64,000 nucleotides of DNA from JAFNGF01 sp964567045 (lineage in GTDB: Bacteria; Planctomycetota; Phycisphaerae; Sedimentisphaerales; Anaerobacaceae). This document shows, piece by piece, positions 7,828 to 16,977 of the stretch. The DNA lies in NCBI GenBank assembly GCA_964567045.1, contig CAZMLE010000002.1, positions 76,063-140,062 of the forward strand, in the 5' to 3' direction. The position numbers and the translations under genes were made by a program. Position 1 is the stretch's first letter. Each line of letters opens with the position of its first letter. The notes under the pieces are model-generated. The model did no database searches. It was not told where the DNA came from and worked only from the letters and a program-made list of their open reading frames with translations.

Positions 7828-10020
7828 TCACAGTCTGCCGGATCTCTTGCCCGCTATGGTGTTGAACACTCTGCGGATATCAGTAGAATTGGGGTCTAAT
7901 TGGACAGCGGTCTGAAGCTCCCTCAGTGCCTCCTCCTTGTGTCCCTGTGTATCTAAAAGCATGCCCAGATTGGAATGCAGAATGGCACTACCCGGTACAG
8001 CACGCAACCCTCTACGGCATATTTGCACAGCGCTATCAATTTTGCCCTGCCGGTATAGTATCTCCGCAAGATTGTTATAGGCTGGCACATAGTCAGGCTG
8101 AAGATAGACTGCTTGAAAATAGTGTGTAGTGGCTTTGTCAAGTTTACCTTGCTTCTGATATGCCCAACCCAGGTAGTAGTGCGCCCGGCCACATGTGGGT
8201 TTAATCCGTATAGTCTTTTCATAATGGGCAACGGCCCCATCGAGGTCACCAAGTGTGCGTAACACCGACGCCAATGCATCATATCCTATATACGAGTGCG
8301 GTAAAAAATGCAGAACGGCGCGGAACTCCTCAACTGCAGTTCCGTAGTTTTTCAAATCTTCCGCCAGCAGCTTACCATATTTCCAATGGAGATACCAATC
8401 CTCGCTCGTCTTCTGAATCGCTCTGGCGTACTTCGCAGCAGCCGCCTCAAGCACATCGGGAGTCATGCTTGCTTTCAGCGCCCGCAACTCGCCCTCCATT
8501 CGTCTTATCCGTTCAGCATGGTAAAGCTGATTAGTAAACGGCTCTCTAGTAACAAAGCCGTGAAATACCTCGTCCTCGATTCTGTACCGGTCCCAATCGG
8601 TGTAGGCAAGACGCTCTGCACACTCAACCTGGCTTAATAATGGATGGTCATTTGCCCGTCGGCGCTGTATCTTCTCCGGCAGTATTTTCTCCATCTGCTC
8701 GAATGTTGTCTTGGCAAGCAGGTAGTTACCTGCGAAATTCAAGTGCACATGCTCGTAAAACAGCTCTTGGCCGCAGGTCCGGTGTGGACTGGCCTGTTCG
8801 AATAGTTCCTCCGCATCTACCAAGTAAACGCCCGTTGTCGCTGTTGCGCCGGCGACAGTGCGAATAATCCCATTGATTCGAGTGTCGGCGCGGAACCGGA
8901 GCGTATCCAGGTCTCGAGCCTTGAGATATCTCTGGCGGGCCTGCTCGTAGCGTTCCAGGAACCAGTAACATCGGCCCAGCCGGAACTGCAGGTCGGCGAA
9001 GCTATCGTCGATTACCTCAGCGGCAAGATAGCGTTCGACAGCCTCAGTGTGCTTGCCAGCCTTTTCGTATTCACTACCTTGTTGATAGATTTTATCCCAG
9101 GGACGTTTTTCGGCGTCACTCAGGTCGGACCGATGTAAAGACGCAAAGGGTGGGCTGTCTTTCAAATTGGCACCCAATGTGCAAAGAATTACCTTAGCCC
9201 CGCCCTTTCGGGCAACCTTACATATACTCAGAAGATTGTTTTGATAGTGTTTATAAACAATTTTCAAGCGAGGGTCGCCAGCCCTTATTTGCTTTGCGAC
9301 GAACATCTCCATTCCTTGCCAAACCGAAAGCTTCCTGCTGCCCGGACTTACCCACTCAACTAAATTGGTTACCAACTGCCCGAGCCTGGTCGCTCTGAAA
9401 GCGATGCTCAGCCGAATAAACGACAGACTCCTCAAAAGCGGAGCAAAGATAGTACCGGCACCGTACGGGCCGATTACTTCGTTGTTGCCCAGATAGACAA
9501 TAAATAGGTCAGGCTCGTATTTAGCGCAATCCTTAGCTATCTCTAACACAGCATGCGAGTTTACTGCAGCCATCGCCGTTACAACAACTTCGAAGTTTGC
9601 ACCGGGATAAGCGTCCAATAGCATCACTCGCAGCATGCGTCCAAAACAAAATGCCGGGTCGGGTGTACCCATGGCAGCAGAAGAACCCAGCACAAACACA
9701 CGGCAAGTATCGGAGGGTTTCTTTGCAGGGAAAATGAATGGCTCTGACTCACGTGCAAGGCAAGGAGGGAAAAAACGCCAGCTAAACCTGACATTGTCAC
9801 AACAATACGAACAACTATCTATCCGACATTTTACGATCGCACGCGCAGGATAGCCATAGCCAACCACGCGCAGTGTTAGCTCCAGCAATAACAATGACAG
9901 AATCGGAACGATGGTAACAGCAACTATGCGGAACAGCCAGATATGCGATGGTGGTATCTGCATCTGCCCCGTTGGGGGGGTGTACCATGATTTCTTGCCG
10001 TTCCTTTTGCGTTTGCGCAT
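7828..10020 (-). CDS. SGNH-like domain plus TPR membrane protein
   Basis: 730 residues. A charged N-terminus is followed by one membrane helix (residues ~27-47, WLFRIVAVTIVPILSLLLLE). An extracytoplasmic SGNH/GDSL-hydrolase-like domain comes next, with block I GSSAAMG and block III-like YLGNNEV. At least eight TPR units follow in two groups (~320-400 and ~560-720; for example AHYYLGWAYQKQGKLDKA). The enzymatic activity is unproven because the Asp-x-x-His block is not obvious to me. It is the last of three genes on this strand and presumably works with the lipoprotein and the polytopic protein upstream, perhaps in envelope assembly or acyl transfer. Confidence 0.72.
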   Translation of the reverse strand: MRKRKRNGKKSWYTPPTGQMQIPPSHIWLFRIVAVTIVPILSLLLLELTLRVVGYGYPARAIVKCRIDSCSYCCDNVRFSWRFFPPCLARESEPFIFPAKKPSDTCRVFVLGSSAAMGTPDPAFCFGRMLRVMLLDAYPGANFEVVVTAMAAVNSHAVLEIAKDCAKYEPDLFIVYLGNNEVIGPYGAGTIFAPLLRSLSFIRLSIAFRATRLGQLVTNLVEWVSPGSRKLSVWQGMEMFVAKQIRAGDPRLKIVYKHYQNNLLSICKVARKGGAKVILCTLGANLKDSPPFASLHRSDLSDAEKRPWDKIYQQGSEYEKAGKHTEAVERYLAAEVIDDSFADLQFRLGRCYWFLERYEQARQRYLKARDLDTLRFRADTRINGIIRTVAGATATTGVYLVDAEELFEQASPHRTCGQELFYEHVHLNFAGNYLLAKTTFEQMEKILPEKIQRRRANDHPLLSQVECAERLAYTDWDRYRIEDEVFHGFVTREPFTNQLYHAERIRRMEGELRALKASMTPDVLEAAAAKYARAIQKTSEDWYLHWKYGKLLAEDLKNYGTAVEEFRAVLHFLPHSYIGYDALASVLRTLGDLDGAVAHYEKTIRIKPTCGRAHYYLGWAYQKQGKLDKATTHYFQAVYLQPDYVPAYNNLAEILYRQGKIDSAVQICRRGLRAVPGSAILHSNLGMLLDTQGHKEEALRELQTAVQLDPNSTDIRRVFNTIAGKRSGRL

Positions 10021-10033
10021 TTACTTCACACCT

Positions 10034-10160
10034 TCCACCCTGGAAAGGCACAGAGGCACACAGGCACAAAGACACAGAGGACTTTGTCACTTTGTGCCTT
10101 TGCCTGCGATTGTACTCCGACAGCAACTAAAAACTCAAAACTAAAAACTCAAAACTGTGG
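10034..10160. repeat. Word-repeat spacer (CACAGAGGCACA and AACTCAAAACT words)
   Basis: Two adjacent word arrays fill the spacer: CACAGAGGCACACAGGCACA with a partly inverted copy, then AAAAACTCAAAACTAAAAAC. No gene or RNA is recognised. The second word family recurs near 11700-11815 and 39463-39530. Confidence 0.7.
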
Positions 10161-10167
10161 AGACAGG

Positions 10168-11832
10168 TTATTCCCTTTCGCCCATCCAGGGCTGGTCTTT
10201 GGGGCCAGGCGGCTGGATTTTGGGTGTGGCCGCCGTTATCGGCATTTCAACAGACACATGGCCAGAGCTGCGGACGACCCGGCCAAGTTTTTCCTTTGTG
10301 GCCCGGACAGGCTCGGTGACAAACTCAGGGAGGCTATACGTCCACAGGCATGAGTCATAATATGCAGGGTCTCTTTGTGGAAGGACTATCGGTTTATAGA
10401 CCTGGCCGTCAGCGTCTGCATAGCTAATGTAAATTCTGGTGAATACTCCGGATTGTCTTTTACTGCTGAAGGCTATCCAGCGGCTGTTCTTCGACCAACT
10501 GTGCCAGCTTTCGCTCTGGTCGCTGTTAATCTGGAGTCGGCGGTACTTGTATTGACCGGTCTGTTGTGCGTCAGCAAGGTCGATCATATACAGGTCGCTA
10601 CTACGCTGGTAGACTGGAAAGCAACCATAATCGCACATACAGAACAATAACCATCGGCCATCCGGGCTTACCCGCGGCAGAAGAATGCTTAGACCCGTTT
10701 GCAGGGCTGAAAGGACGGTTTCCAACTGACCCCACCGGTCGTGGGCAAGATCGTAGCTTATTCGGACAAGGTCATACTTGATCTGGCTGTAGTTTTGAAA
10801 GATGTCGGCGGGGTCGGATGATGGCCGTTCCGCGCTACAGAAGTACAGGTACTGACCATCAGGCGACCAAGTGGGATAAGTTTCGAGCCGGTCCTTTCTG
10901 GCGATATCAGGGGAAGTTTTGGCAACCTTCGAATCGACTAAATAGTAAGCCAGGAAGGAATCGAAGTCCATTACATCGCGGACCTCACGTGCAGAGGAGT
11001 GGAAGAATAGACGCACGTCATTCACTGAAAACGCTGCCACGTTGCCGCTCGGATGCCACGAGGTATATCCGAATTTTGTGCCAATCTTGCTGACGCGACC
11101 ATCCCTGGCCGCCGGCGGGCGAGCTTCGACCAGTAAGGCTGAACTGCCGTAGTCGACACTGCGAATGCCAATCAGCATTTTGTCTGTACGGTTACCGCAA
11201 AATGTGTGGCAGTTCAGACACCCTTGCTTAAAGTAGCCGTTATCCAACACAAGCGATTCATCAAACTGTTGCAAATTCCGCTGATAAATACCCATATCTC
11301 TCCAGACACGATGGCCTGGTCGGATTTTTCTGTAGACCAAGAAGGCATCAATGTCTTCGTTGGCGATTTTAGCCGTTACGGTGCTGAAGCGCTGCCAAGG
11401 GGCACTCTGGGCATTTGGCGAAGATGCAGAAGCGGCTTGCTTGACGAAGACATCGATTGAGAGCTGCCGACCACGGTTTGCGTCCAGGAGACTATGCCAC
11501 GAGTCTTGAGGGATCAAAATCCTGGGTGTTCTGCTGGAAATCTCGATGGGATTGCCCTGGTCTGAATATATACGCACAAAATAGCGTGAACCAGGTTCTT
11601 CCACCGTGAAATCCAGAGGCGCGATATTGGGGGGAATAACAGTGTCACGATAGTCGGGGCGAATTCCAGGAGGCCGACCGACAGAAGTGCAATTTTCATT
11701 TGGAGCGTTGTCACAACCAAAAACGAAAAACAGTGGAAGTGTAAAACGTAAAACGTAAAACGAAAAACTGTCGAATTCCATACCTTTTAGCTTTTCGCTT
11801 TGAGTTTTTCGCTTCTTTGGCATTTCAATCAT
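10168..11832 (-). CDS. Beta-propeller lipoprotein with a CxxCH haem-type motif
   Basis: 554 residues from the ATG at 11832, which overlaps the upstream stop by ATGA; an internal ATG at 11781 behind AAAAGG is an equally good start. A lipobox (FVFGC, Cys40) makes it an exported lipoprotein. Residues 205-209 are CLNCH, a c-type haem motif, in a segment with several more cysteines. The C-terminal part has PD40/TolB-type blades (TWSPDGQYLYF, VSPDGRWLLF, WIAFSSKR). The signal-peptide region is encoded by a TTTTCG/TTTTACG word repeat. The function is unknown; redox or protein-interaction roles at the outer face are possible. Confidence 0.7.
   Translation of the reverse strand: MIEMPKKRKTQSEKLKGMEFDSFSFYVLRFTLPLFFVFGCDNAPNENCTSVGRPPGIRPDYRDTVIPPNIAPLDFTVEEPGSRYFVRIYSDQGNPIEISSRTPRILIPQDSWHSLLDANRGRQLSIDVFVKQAASASSPNAQSAPWQRFSTVTAKIANEDIDAFLVYRKIRPGHRVWRDMGIYQRNLQQFDESLVLDNGYFKQGCLNCHTFCGNRTDKMLIGIRSVDYGSSALLVEARPPAARDGRVSKIGTKFGYTSWHPSGNVAAFSVNDVRLFFHSSAREVRDVMDFDSFLAYYLVDSKVAKTSPDIARKDRLETYPTWSPDGQYLYFCSAERPSSDPADIFQNYSQIKYDLVRISYDLAHDRWGQLETVLSALQTGLSILLPRVSPDGRWLLFCMCDYGCFPVYQRSSDLYMIDLADAQQTGQYKYRRLQINSDQSESWHSWSKNSRWIAFSSKRQSGVFTRIYISYADADGQVYKPIVLPQRDPAYYDSCLWTYSLPEFVTEPVRATKEKLGRVVRSSGHVSVEMPITAATPKIQPPGPKDQPWMGERE
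11700..11815. repeat. AAAACGTAAAACG word repeat inside the lipoprotein 5' end
   Basis: GTAAAACGTAAAACGTAAAA followed by CGAAAAACTG and, further on, CTTTTCGCTTTGAGTTTTTC. It encodes the N-terminal SFSFYVLRF part of the lipoprotein signal sequence on the minus strand. It is the same word family as 10123-10160 and 39463-39530. Confidence 0.7.
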
Positions 11833-13853
11833 TTGCTGGTCCCTGGAGATGCGTAGATATAGTAGAAGAAATATGTGTCACGGTAGTTTCTTGCCAAGTC
11901 ACTAAAGGCGGCGCGCTTGTCTGCACCGTAGGCACGGAGGATTCGACTGAAATCCTCAATCTGCCTGCGTAAGGTAGGGCTGGGCTGGTAACCGCCAAGA
12001 GCAACGGCCTTGCCTGTGCCGTATACATAGATAAGGGCGGCCTCCTCATAGTGCGTAGGAAGTTCGAGATAGCCAAAACCTCTCAGACGGTCGATATTGC
12101 TTACAAACTTGCCCAACTGCTTATTCAGTAAATACCAGGCCATCAGGTACTCAAAGGCCATCCTGTTTTGGCTGTTCTTGTCTAAAAGCAAAGAAAGCAC
12201 TTTTTCTTTTGGCAATGAAAGAGTCGGATAATCTTTATCCAGCGACAGTGAACGCAGGTGCTGAACCTCGGCGTCTGTGGAGAGGTTTGGGTCGGCCCGG
12301 AGCAGCTTGAGATATTGGTTGGCCCAGCGAGCGTGGAACAATGTTTTGCTAAGCGCGCCGAGATATACTCCCGCCGAACCGACGTTGCCCTTTGCCATAT
12401 TTATCAAGGCCAGTCGCTGCAAAACCATGGGGCGGTCTCCCAGTCCCTCCAGGCATTCGGTGAGGGCATTTTCAGCTATATTGACAAGGCCGATATCAAG
12501 ATGGACATCAAAAGTATGCCAGTGCACCCACTCGTAGTTTGAATCTGTCAGAAACAGATAATCCGGGTCCTGGGGCCAAGAGAACATCTCGTAGCCCAGG
12601 CGTCCGGTGTGAAATAACGCTTTATTAACCGCGTGGACTACGAAGGGGTCGGTGGGGTAGCGGCGAGCAGCAAGAAGAACTTGCGGCCACATCTTGTGGT
12701 AAGCATAGTAGTCCACCTGGAAGCGGGTCTTCAATTCATCATTGCGTGAAAATTGGACAGCGGCGCCCGCAAGTGCGATTAGAACCAGCGACTCGACGGT
12801 CCAAATGAGTCTTGGAGAGCTTTCGTACCATGCAGCTATCCTCGCGGGCAGCTTAGAAGACCTACGGCGTGCTTTTCCTGGAGATTTGGGCGCCGGCGCA
12901 GCCTTTGAGGCCCTCTTGGCCGCGGAACGGAGCATATCTGCCAGTGCGAGCCAAAGCCCGCAAATTAGGATTGTTATAAGTGGCAGACCGTAAAGCAGGT
13001 AGACTAAAGTCACCGCACGCCTGCGAGTTGCATAGCAGAGAATTCTCCAGGAGAAAGGCATCTCTCGACTGAAGGCATCGACAATACTTACGCCGAAGAT
13101 GATAGTGCCCTCGATGTACGGCAGCAGCCCGGCGGCCAACAGGTACAACAGCGATGTCTTCCAGCGATGCTGGAAAAACATCTCATAAACTGTACAAATT
13201 GCTGCGAAAAGCAAAAAAGCGGCGCCGACGAGGTAATATAGCATCACTGAAGAGACCAGGAAAATAAGCAAATGGGAATGCCTTGAAGCTCGCCCGCCGG
13301 CGGCCAGGGCTCGGTATCGCCTTGAAAGTAGATACAGACATGCCAGAATCAGAGCAACCAACAGAGCCATCGTGGTGACGAAGTGATATGTGTACCGATT
13401 GTAGCTGATCAGCAGAAGAATCGGTGCGGCAAAGCAAAGCCAGCGGAGTCGTGGCGAGCCGACTATCCTGACAAGGTAGTCGATACAAAGGCAAATCAAC
13501 CATGCCTGCAGGGTAACGACAAGCGCCCCCAGCCAGGAGTAACAAAGCAACTGTGACAGAAAAGCACAGAGATATTCTACAGGCCCACCCGGGTAGGAAG
13601 TAAACGTCTGAAAGAATGCCCAGCCTCTGTAAAAGCTTGGGAAATTGGTGATTACGCCAGCACCATGATAGATCAGGCGCGTGTCTACCTCAAGCCAAAG
13701 ATACAAATAGAACAGAACAAAGAATAGCAGACTTCGGATTTGCCAGCCCCCGCTCTTGTCTTCGACAAGAAGACGCGGGGGACGAGCCTGCAATTTTGCA
13801 AGCAGGTGACTTGGGACAATCCTGCTGAACAGTCTTGAAACAAATGTTGGCAT
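11829..13853 (-). CDS. DUF6057-like polytopic membrane protein with helical-repeat tail
   Basis: 674 residues. The first ~300 hold about eight to ten membrane helices (for example LLFFVLFYLYLWLEV and LICLCIDYLVRIVG). The last ~300 are soluble helical repeats resembling degenerate TPRs (ENALTECLEGLGDRPMVLQR). From memory this resembles the DUF6057 family of Bacteroidota and Planctomycetota; the function is unknown. Residues ~20-36 (ARPPRLLVEDKSGGWQ) are encoded by GC-rich palindrome copy C. It heads a three-gene unit with the lipoprotein and the SGNH/TPR protein. The start at 13853 has only a weak GGAAAA-type ribosome site. Confidence 0.65.
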   Translation of the reverse strand: MPTFVSRLFSRIVPSHLLAKLQARPPRLLVEDKSGGWQIRSLLFFVLFYLYLWLEVDTRLIYHGAGVITNFPSFYRGWAFFQTFTSYPGGPVEYLCAFLSQLLCYSWLGALVVTLQAWLICLCIDYLVRIVGSPRLRWLCFAAPILLLISYNRYTYHFVTTMALLVALILACLYLLSRRYRALAAGGRASRHSHLLIFLVSSVMLYYLVGAAFLLFAAICTVYEMFFQHRWKTSLLYLLAAGLLPYIEGTIIFGVSIVDAFSREMPFSWRILCYATRRRAVTLVYLLYGLPLITILICGLWLALADMLRSAAKRASKAAPAPKSPGKARRRSSKLPARIAAWYESSPRLIWTVESLVLIALAGAAVQFSRNDELKTRFQVDYYAYHKMWPQVLLAARRYPTDPFVVHAVNKALFHTGRLGYEMFSWPQDPDYLFLTDSNYEWVHWHTFDVHLDIGLVNIAENALTECLEGLGDRPMVLQRLALINMAKGNVGSAGVYLGALSKTLFHARWANQYLKLLRADPNLSTDAEVQHLRSLSLDKDYPTLSLPKEKVLSLLLDKNSQNRMAFEYLMAWYLLNKQLGKFVSNIDRLRGFGYLELPTHYEEAALIYVYGTGKAVALGGYQPSPTLRRQIEDFSRILRAYGADKRAAFSDLARNYRDTYFFYYIYASPGTSK
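13746..13782. repeat. GC-rich palindrome, copy C (inside DUF6057-like gene)
   Basis: GCCCCCGCTCTTGTCTTCGA on the left arm and AAGACGCGGGGG on the right, with a perfect CTTGTCTTCGACAAG inner stem. Read in frame on the minus strand as PPRLLVEDKSGG. It differs from copies A and B by changes that keep the hairpin. Confidence 0.85.
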
Positions 13854-14539
13854 CTATATTTTCCAGGCAGCATGATAAATGAGCCTGCGAAAACCTGCCA
13901 GCCAAACCAGATCAAGTGGTCTAAGGCCGAAGTTGAAAGCATTTTACACCATTGGGACAGCAAATGCATTTCCTTTATTCTTGCAGCCGACGCCAGGCAG
14001 CCAGCGATGGACCATTGATAAAGCCCCTCTGAGGATTTCCACCCCCAAGCTGTCGAACATGCTCGGCACACATGGAACCGCTTCGCGATGTGGGAGGCCA
14101 ACAAAAGTGTCTAAAGTGAGCTAAAGCCATATTCCACAATTTTAGGCACTTTAGTCACTCCGAATTTTAGGCATTTTAACCCAGATTTGGCCAGTTGGGG
14201 CCTTTTTGCCGATGAATTACCTGTCCGATAGCTATACCGGGCGTGGAGGCTCTGACCTGACCGCGATTTACGTACCAGATGCAATTAGAGAGTTCTCCAC
14301 CTTGTTCGTGCTGTATTGCTGAGGTCGAGGCGTAGCCGAGACCGAAGGAATCGCTATCGGCAATTAATATCTTGAATTAGTATAAAGAGCGTTGTCACGT
14401 CAACCGGTACTCTGCTTCCACACCACTCGGTTTGGCTCAATCCGAATGACCCCATTGGAGCCAGCAAGGCCAAGCCCTCCGTTTCAAGGGGGTGGCATCA
14501 TAACAGATGCTGTTTCCAATAACACCTAACAGCATCTTC
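13854..14539. other. 686-base spacer without a recognisable gene
   Basis: The spacer contains the TAAAGTG word array at 14106-14179 and an element reading GAGGTCGAGGCGTAGCCGAG at 14320-14339. No convincing reading frame, tRNA or terminator was seen on either strand. Confidence 0.6.
14106..14179. repeat. CTAAAGTG word repeat
   Basis: AGTGTCTAAAGTGAGCTAAAG followed by inverted TTTTAGGCACTTTAGTCACT. It belongs to the word family of the atpF-atpE spacer and of 52843-52955. Confidence 0.75.
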
Positions 14540-15115
14540 CTACGAGGTTGTCCCAAGAAATGGACTCTTCATGAAAAATGGAGCCTCTTTTTTGCACACT
14601 TGACGATTCGGCGGGTCAGGGAACCGACCGTATCGAAGGGAAAAAACCTCAATTAAGGTTTGTGAGAGTTGCCGGGCCGCCCGATGTACTTGCGGTGACA
14701 TAGAGTCGCCCAGCCGAGTATGCGCCGGTTGAATCCCGATAAAATACACACCAACTTCGATGCTTTGAGCCACCATGTCAGCAAACAAACGAGGCGAGAG
14801 CGTATGCGTGGAAGTAACGATTGAATTTAACTGCTGGGGTTTGAATATCTTTATCGTTCCAGGTGGGGCCCCCAAGTCAATAGCATCAATGATAAGTAAG
14901 TTCTGCGGAGCTTTCTTTATGATTCGCTGGATATAATTTTCAGGGACACCGGCGGCATCTATTATTTCGACCCCCATACTGGCCTGCTGCAATTGCTCGC
15001 AGACGAGCGGCCCCACCCCATCATCGCCTTTTAAAATGTTGCCGATTCCGACGATAACGGTCCTCGAGCTGCGAAATTTACTTAGCTGCTTGAATAATTC
15101 CTGGTCGGTGCCCAT
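14540..15115 (-). CDS. [NiFe] hydrogenase maturation endopeptidase (HycI/M52 family)
   Basis: 191 residues. Peptidase M52 enzymes remove the C-terminal propeptide of the large subunit once nickel is inserted. Visible family marks are GIGNILKGDDGVGP near the N-terminus (acidic nickel ligand), LLIIDAIDLG (second acidic ligand) and STHTLSP (histidine ligand). The C-terminal ~30 residues extend past the usual domain. It is the last gene of the hydrogenase operon, 40 bases after the ferredoxin-type subunit. Its presence agrees with the intact DPCYSC motif and the 50-residue tail of the large subunit at 21977-23218. Confidence 0.9.
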   Translation of the reverse strand: MGTDQELFKQLSKFRSSRTVIVGIGNILKGDDGVGPLVCEQLQQASMGVEIIDAAGVPENYIQRIIKKAPQNLLIIDAIDLGAPPGTIKIFKPQQLNSIVTSTHTLSPRLFADMVAQSIEVGVYFIGIQPAHTRLGDSMSPQVHRAARQLSQTLIEVFSLRYGRFPDPPNRQVCKKEAPFFMKSPFLGTTS

Positions 15116-15155
15116 TAAAGAATTTGAAATTTCAAATTAGAAATTGTTACTGGGC

Positions 15156-15767
15156 TTACAGCCGGATGTTCAGCTCATATTTACACTTAGGGCACAAGAT
15201 TCGCATAAAATCACTTGGCATAGTCTCTTTGCCCGGCTTCTGCTCGGCATCTTCTGGTTTTGTAGGAAACTGCCCACCTTTGGCGAGTAGTAATGATGGA
15301 TTGGTATAGGCCAATGGTCCAAGCTTTTCATAAAGCCAGACCAGATGCTTTTTAGTCCCCACTAATGCACCGCACTTTTCGCATAGCACAAGTTCGTACT
15401 CGTGGGTTTCAGCCATGCTTGCCCTGTCCAGCCCGGCCAAGTCCCATTTGTTTGAAAGCTTTATTCCTGTTTCTGTAGTGCAGTTCTCCTGGCAATTGCC
15501 ACAAAAGATGCACGTATCATATCGGAGTGTAATTTTTCGAACCTTCGGATTAGCTTCGAGGTCATCGGCTTGCGTCAATGCCTCCGTCGGACAGACGTTC
15601 ACGCACGCCCCACAGCCGATGCAGGTATCCGTATTAAATTCTGGCTTGCCCCTGTATCTTTCCGGCACTACACACGGCTGGTCAGGAAACCGCGTGGTAA
15701 ATCGCGGCGAAAAAACCGCTGTAACAGCTTCTTTTAATTCTCTCAGTTTTGGCAACCGCACTTCCAT
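15156..15767 (-). CDS. Hydrogenase 4Fe-4S subunit (NuoI/MbhN-like)
   Basis: About 203 residues from the ATG at 15767; a longer GTG-started version begins in a word repeat and is less likely. Two tetranuclear cluster motifs, CIGCGACVNVCP and CIFCGNCQENC, match the NuoI/MbhN/EchF subunit that passes electrons toward the [NiFe] site. Two further cysteine pairs near the C-terminus (CEKCG and LCPKC) form a probable zinc-ribbon-like extension. It is separated from mnhG by a word-repeat spacer and followed by the maturation protease. Confidence 0.88.
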   Translation of the reverse strand: MEVRLPKLRELKEAVTAVFSPRFTTRFPDQPCVVPERYRGKPEFNTDTCIGCGACVNVCPTEALTQADDLEANPKVRKITLRYDTCIFCGNCQENCTTETGIKLSNKWDLAGLDRASMAETHEYELVLCEKCGALVGTKKHLVWLYEKLGPLAYTNPSLLLAKGGQFPTKPEDAEQKPGKETMPSDFMRILCPKCKYELNIRL

Positions 15768-15796
15768 ACTCCTGCACTTAATCCAATACGCATTTT

Positions 15797-15855
15797 CGTG
15801 TAAATCACGAACCACGACTCACAAATCACCGGTCACCGATCACGAACTACGAACT
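15797..15855. repeat. ACGAACCACGACTCAC word-repeat spacer
   Basis: Degenerate tandem words CACGAACCACGACTCACAAA, CACCGGTCACCGATCACGAA and CTACGAACT lie between the MnhG-type and NuoI-type genes of one operon. Similar words occur at 23672-23706, 32640-32710 and 56670-56700. Confidence 0.7.
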
Positions 15856-16191
15856 TTCTTTATCAACTCGAACCTGCTCTGCATATTTATCAACAACGCT
15901 TTTCTCCCACAATTTTATCCCCGAAGAATATGCACCTTTGGCAATTGCGTGGGCAGCCGTAGGCGACGTCATCAATATAAACACGGCACAGGTTATCGCT
16001 TTTGCGCTTGTTGCCCCGAATCCGCTGATCACCGAAACTCCCAGCAAAAGTAAAATGGTGCCTAAAGTCACACACTTTGTGGAAGCCTGCAGGCGGTTAT
16101 ATACATCCGGAAAGCGGACCAGCCCGATACAGCCGAATATATCAAACGTAATTCCAATCGTTATCAGTATGTATCCAGCAATGTCACTCAT
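15847..16191 (-). CDS. mnhG: Mrp/Mbh membrane subunit MnhG-like
   Basis: 114 residues with three membrane helices and the family segment GLVRFPDVYNRLQASTKCVTLGT. In Mrp antiporters and in Mbh (subunit MbhC) this small subunit is part of the sodium-translocating module. The start overlaps the end of the MnhF gene by 8 bases. Context makes it a hydrogenase subunit rather than part of a free-standing antiporter. Confidence 0.9.
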   Translation of the reverse strand: MSDIAGYILITIGITFDIFGCIGLVRFPDVYNRLQASTKCVTLGTILLLLGVSVISGFGATSAKAITCAVFILMTSPTAAHAIAKGAYSSGIKLWEKSVVDKYAEQVRVDKESS

Positions 16192-16441
16192 CGAAACTTC
16201 TACCCTCCAGAAACTTTGCCAGTGCGATTGTGCCTATAAAGCTAAGTAAAGCCCACGCCAGAGCAACATTGAGATAAAAATCTTTTCCGGTAACTATTCC
16301 TAAGAGACCACAAAAACCCACAATTACAATTCCCAGTATATCGATAGCTACAGTTCGGTCTGGAGCGGTCGGGCCACGACCTATTCGATAGAGGCACAAG
16401 AAACAACACACGCATAAGCCAATATAAAACACTGTTATCAT
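16184..16441 (-). CDS. mnhF: Mrp/Mbh membrane subunit MnhF-like
   Basis: 85 residues, three membrane helices, with the family motif RIGRGPTAPDRTVAIDILG in the first loop. Corresponds to MbhB. It sits between mnhE and mnhG in standard E-F-G order, with an 8-base overlap with mnhG. Confidence 0.9.
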   Translation of the reverse strand: MITVFYIGLCVCCFLCLYRIGRGPTAPDRTVAIDILGIVIVGFCGLLGIVTGKDFYLNVALAWALLSFIGTIALAKFLEGRSFDE

Positions 16442-16453
16442 AACTTTCTCTTT

Positions 16454-16957
16454 CTATTCGAAGATTCTCTTTATAAACCACTCAAACGTCTGAGCAATAA
16501 GCTTGGTTGCTTGCTCAACGTCATCAGATTGGACATTAATCCAGTGGACATACAAAAAACCATCGTCGGTTACGTCCACCGTCATAGTTCCTGGCGTCAG
16601 AGTGATGGAATTAGCCAGCGCAGTGATTGCAGAGTCTGTTTTCAGATTCGTTTTTATCTTCACTATCCCGGGCCTTATAGGCATCGCAGGATGCAGGGCA
16701 CGATACACCACATCGAAGTTGGCTTTCATCATAAAATAGAAAAATACAGGCACATAAACCAGAAACCAGAACACTCGCACAGGTGAAATAAATACGCGAT
16801 GCTCTTTGGGCAGCATTTCGTGGAATAGAATAGCAACAAGAAGAGATGCTATCAGGCCCGCGACCATTACTTGAAGGTTAACTTTACCATCGACGAACGG
16901 CCAGGCCACTACCACCCAAACAATAAACGCCAAAACAAAATATATAAGTCGCCTCAT
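16454..16957 (-). CDS. mnhE: Mrp/Mbh membrane subunit MnhE-like
   Basis: 167 residues from the ATG at 16957; an upstream in-frame start at 17008 would overlap the MnhD gene and add a hydrophilic leader foreign to the family. Two N-terminal helices (LIYFVLAFIVWVVVAWPF, VMVAGLIASLLVAILFH) are followed by a cytoplasmic domain with SITLTPGTMTVDV, the MnhE signature. Corresponds to MbhA. Confidence 0.9.
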   Translation of the reverse strand: MRRLIYFVLAFIVWVVVAWPFVDGKVNLQVMVAGLIASLLVAILFHEMLPKEHRVFISPVRVFWFLVYVPVFFYFMMKANFDVVYRALHPAMPIRPGIVKIKTNLKTDSAITALANSITLTPGTMTVDVTDDGFLYVHWINVQSDDVEQATKLIAQTFEWFIKRIFE

Positions 16958-16977
16958 ATTGTCTTCGCTTCTGTTGC

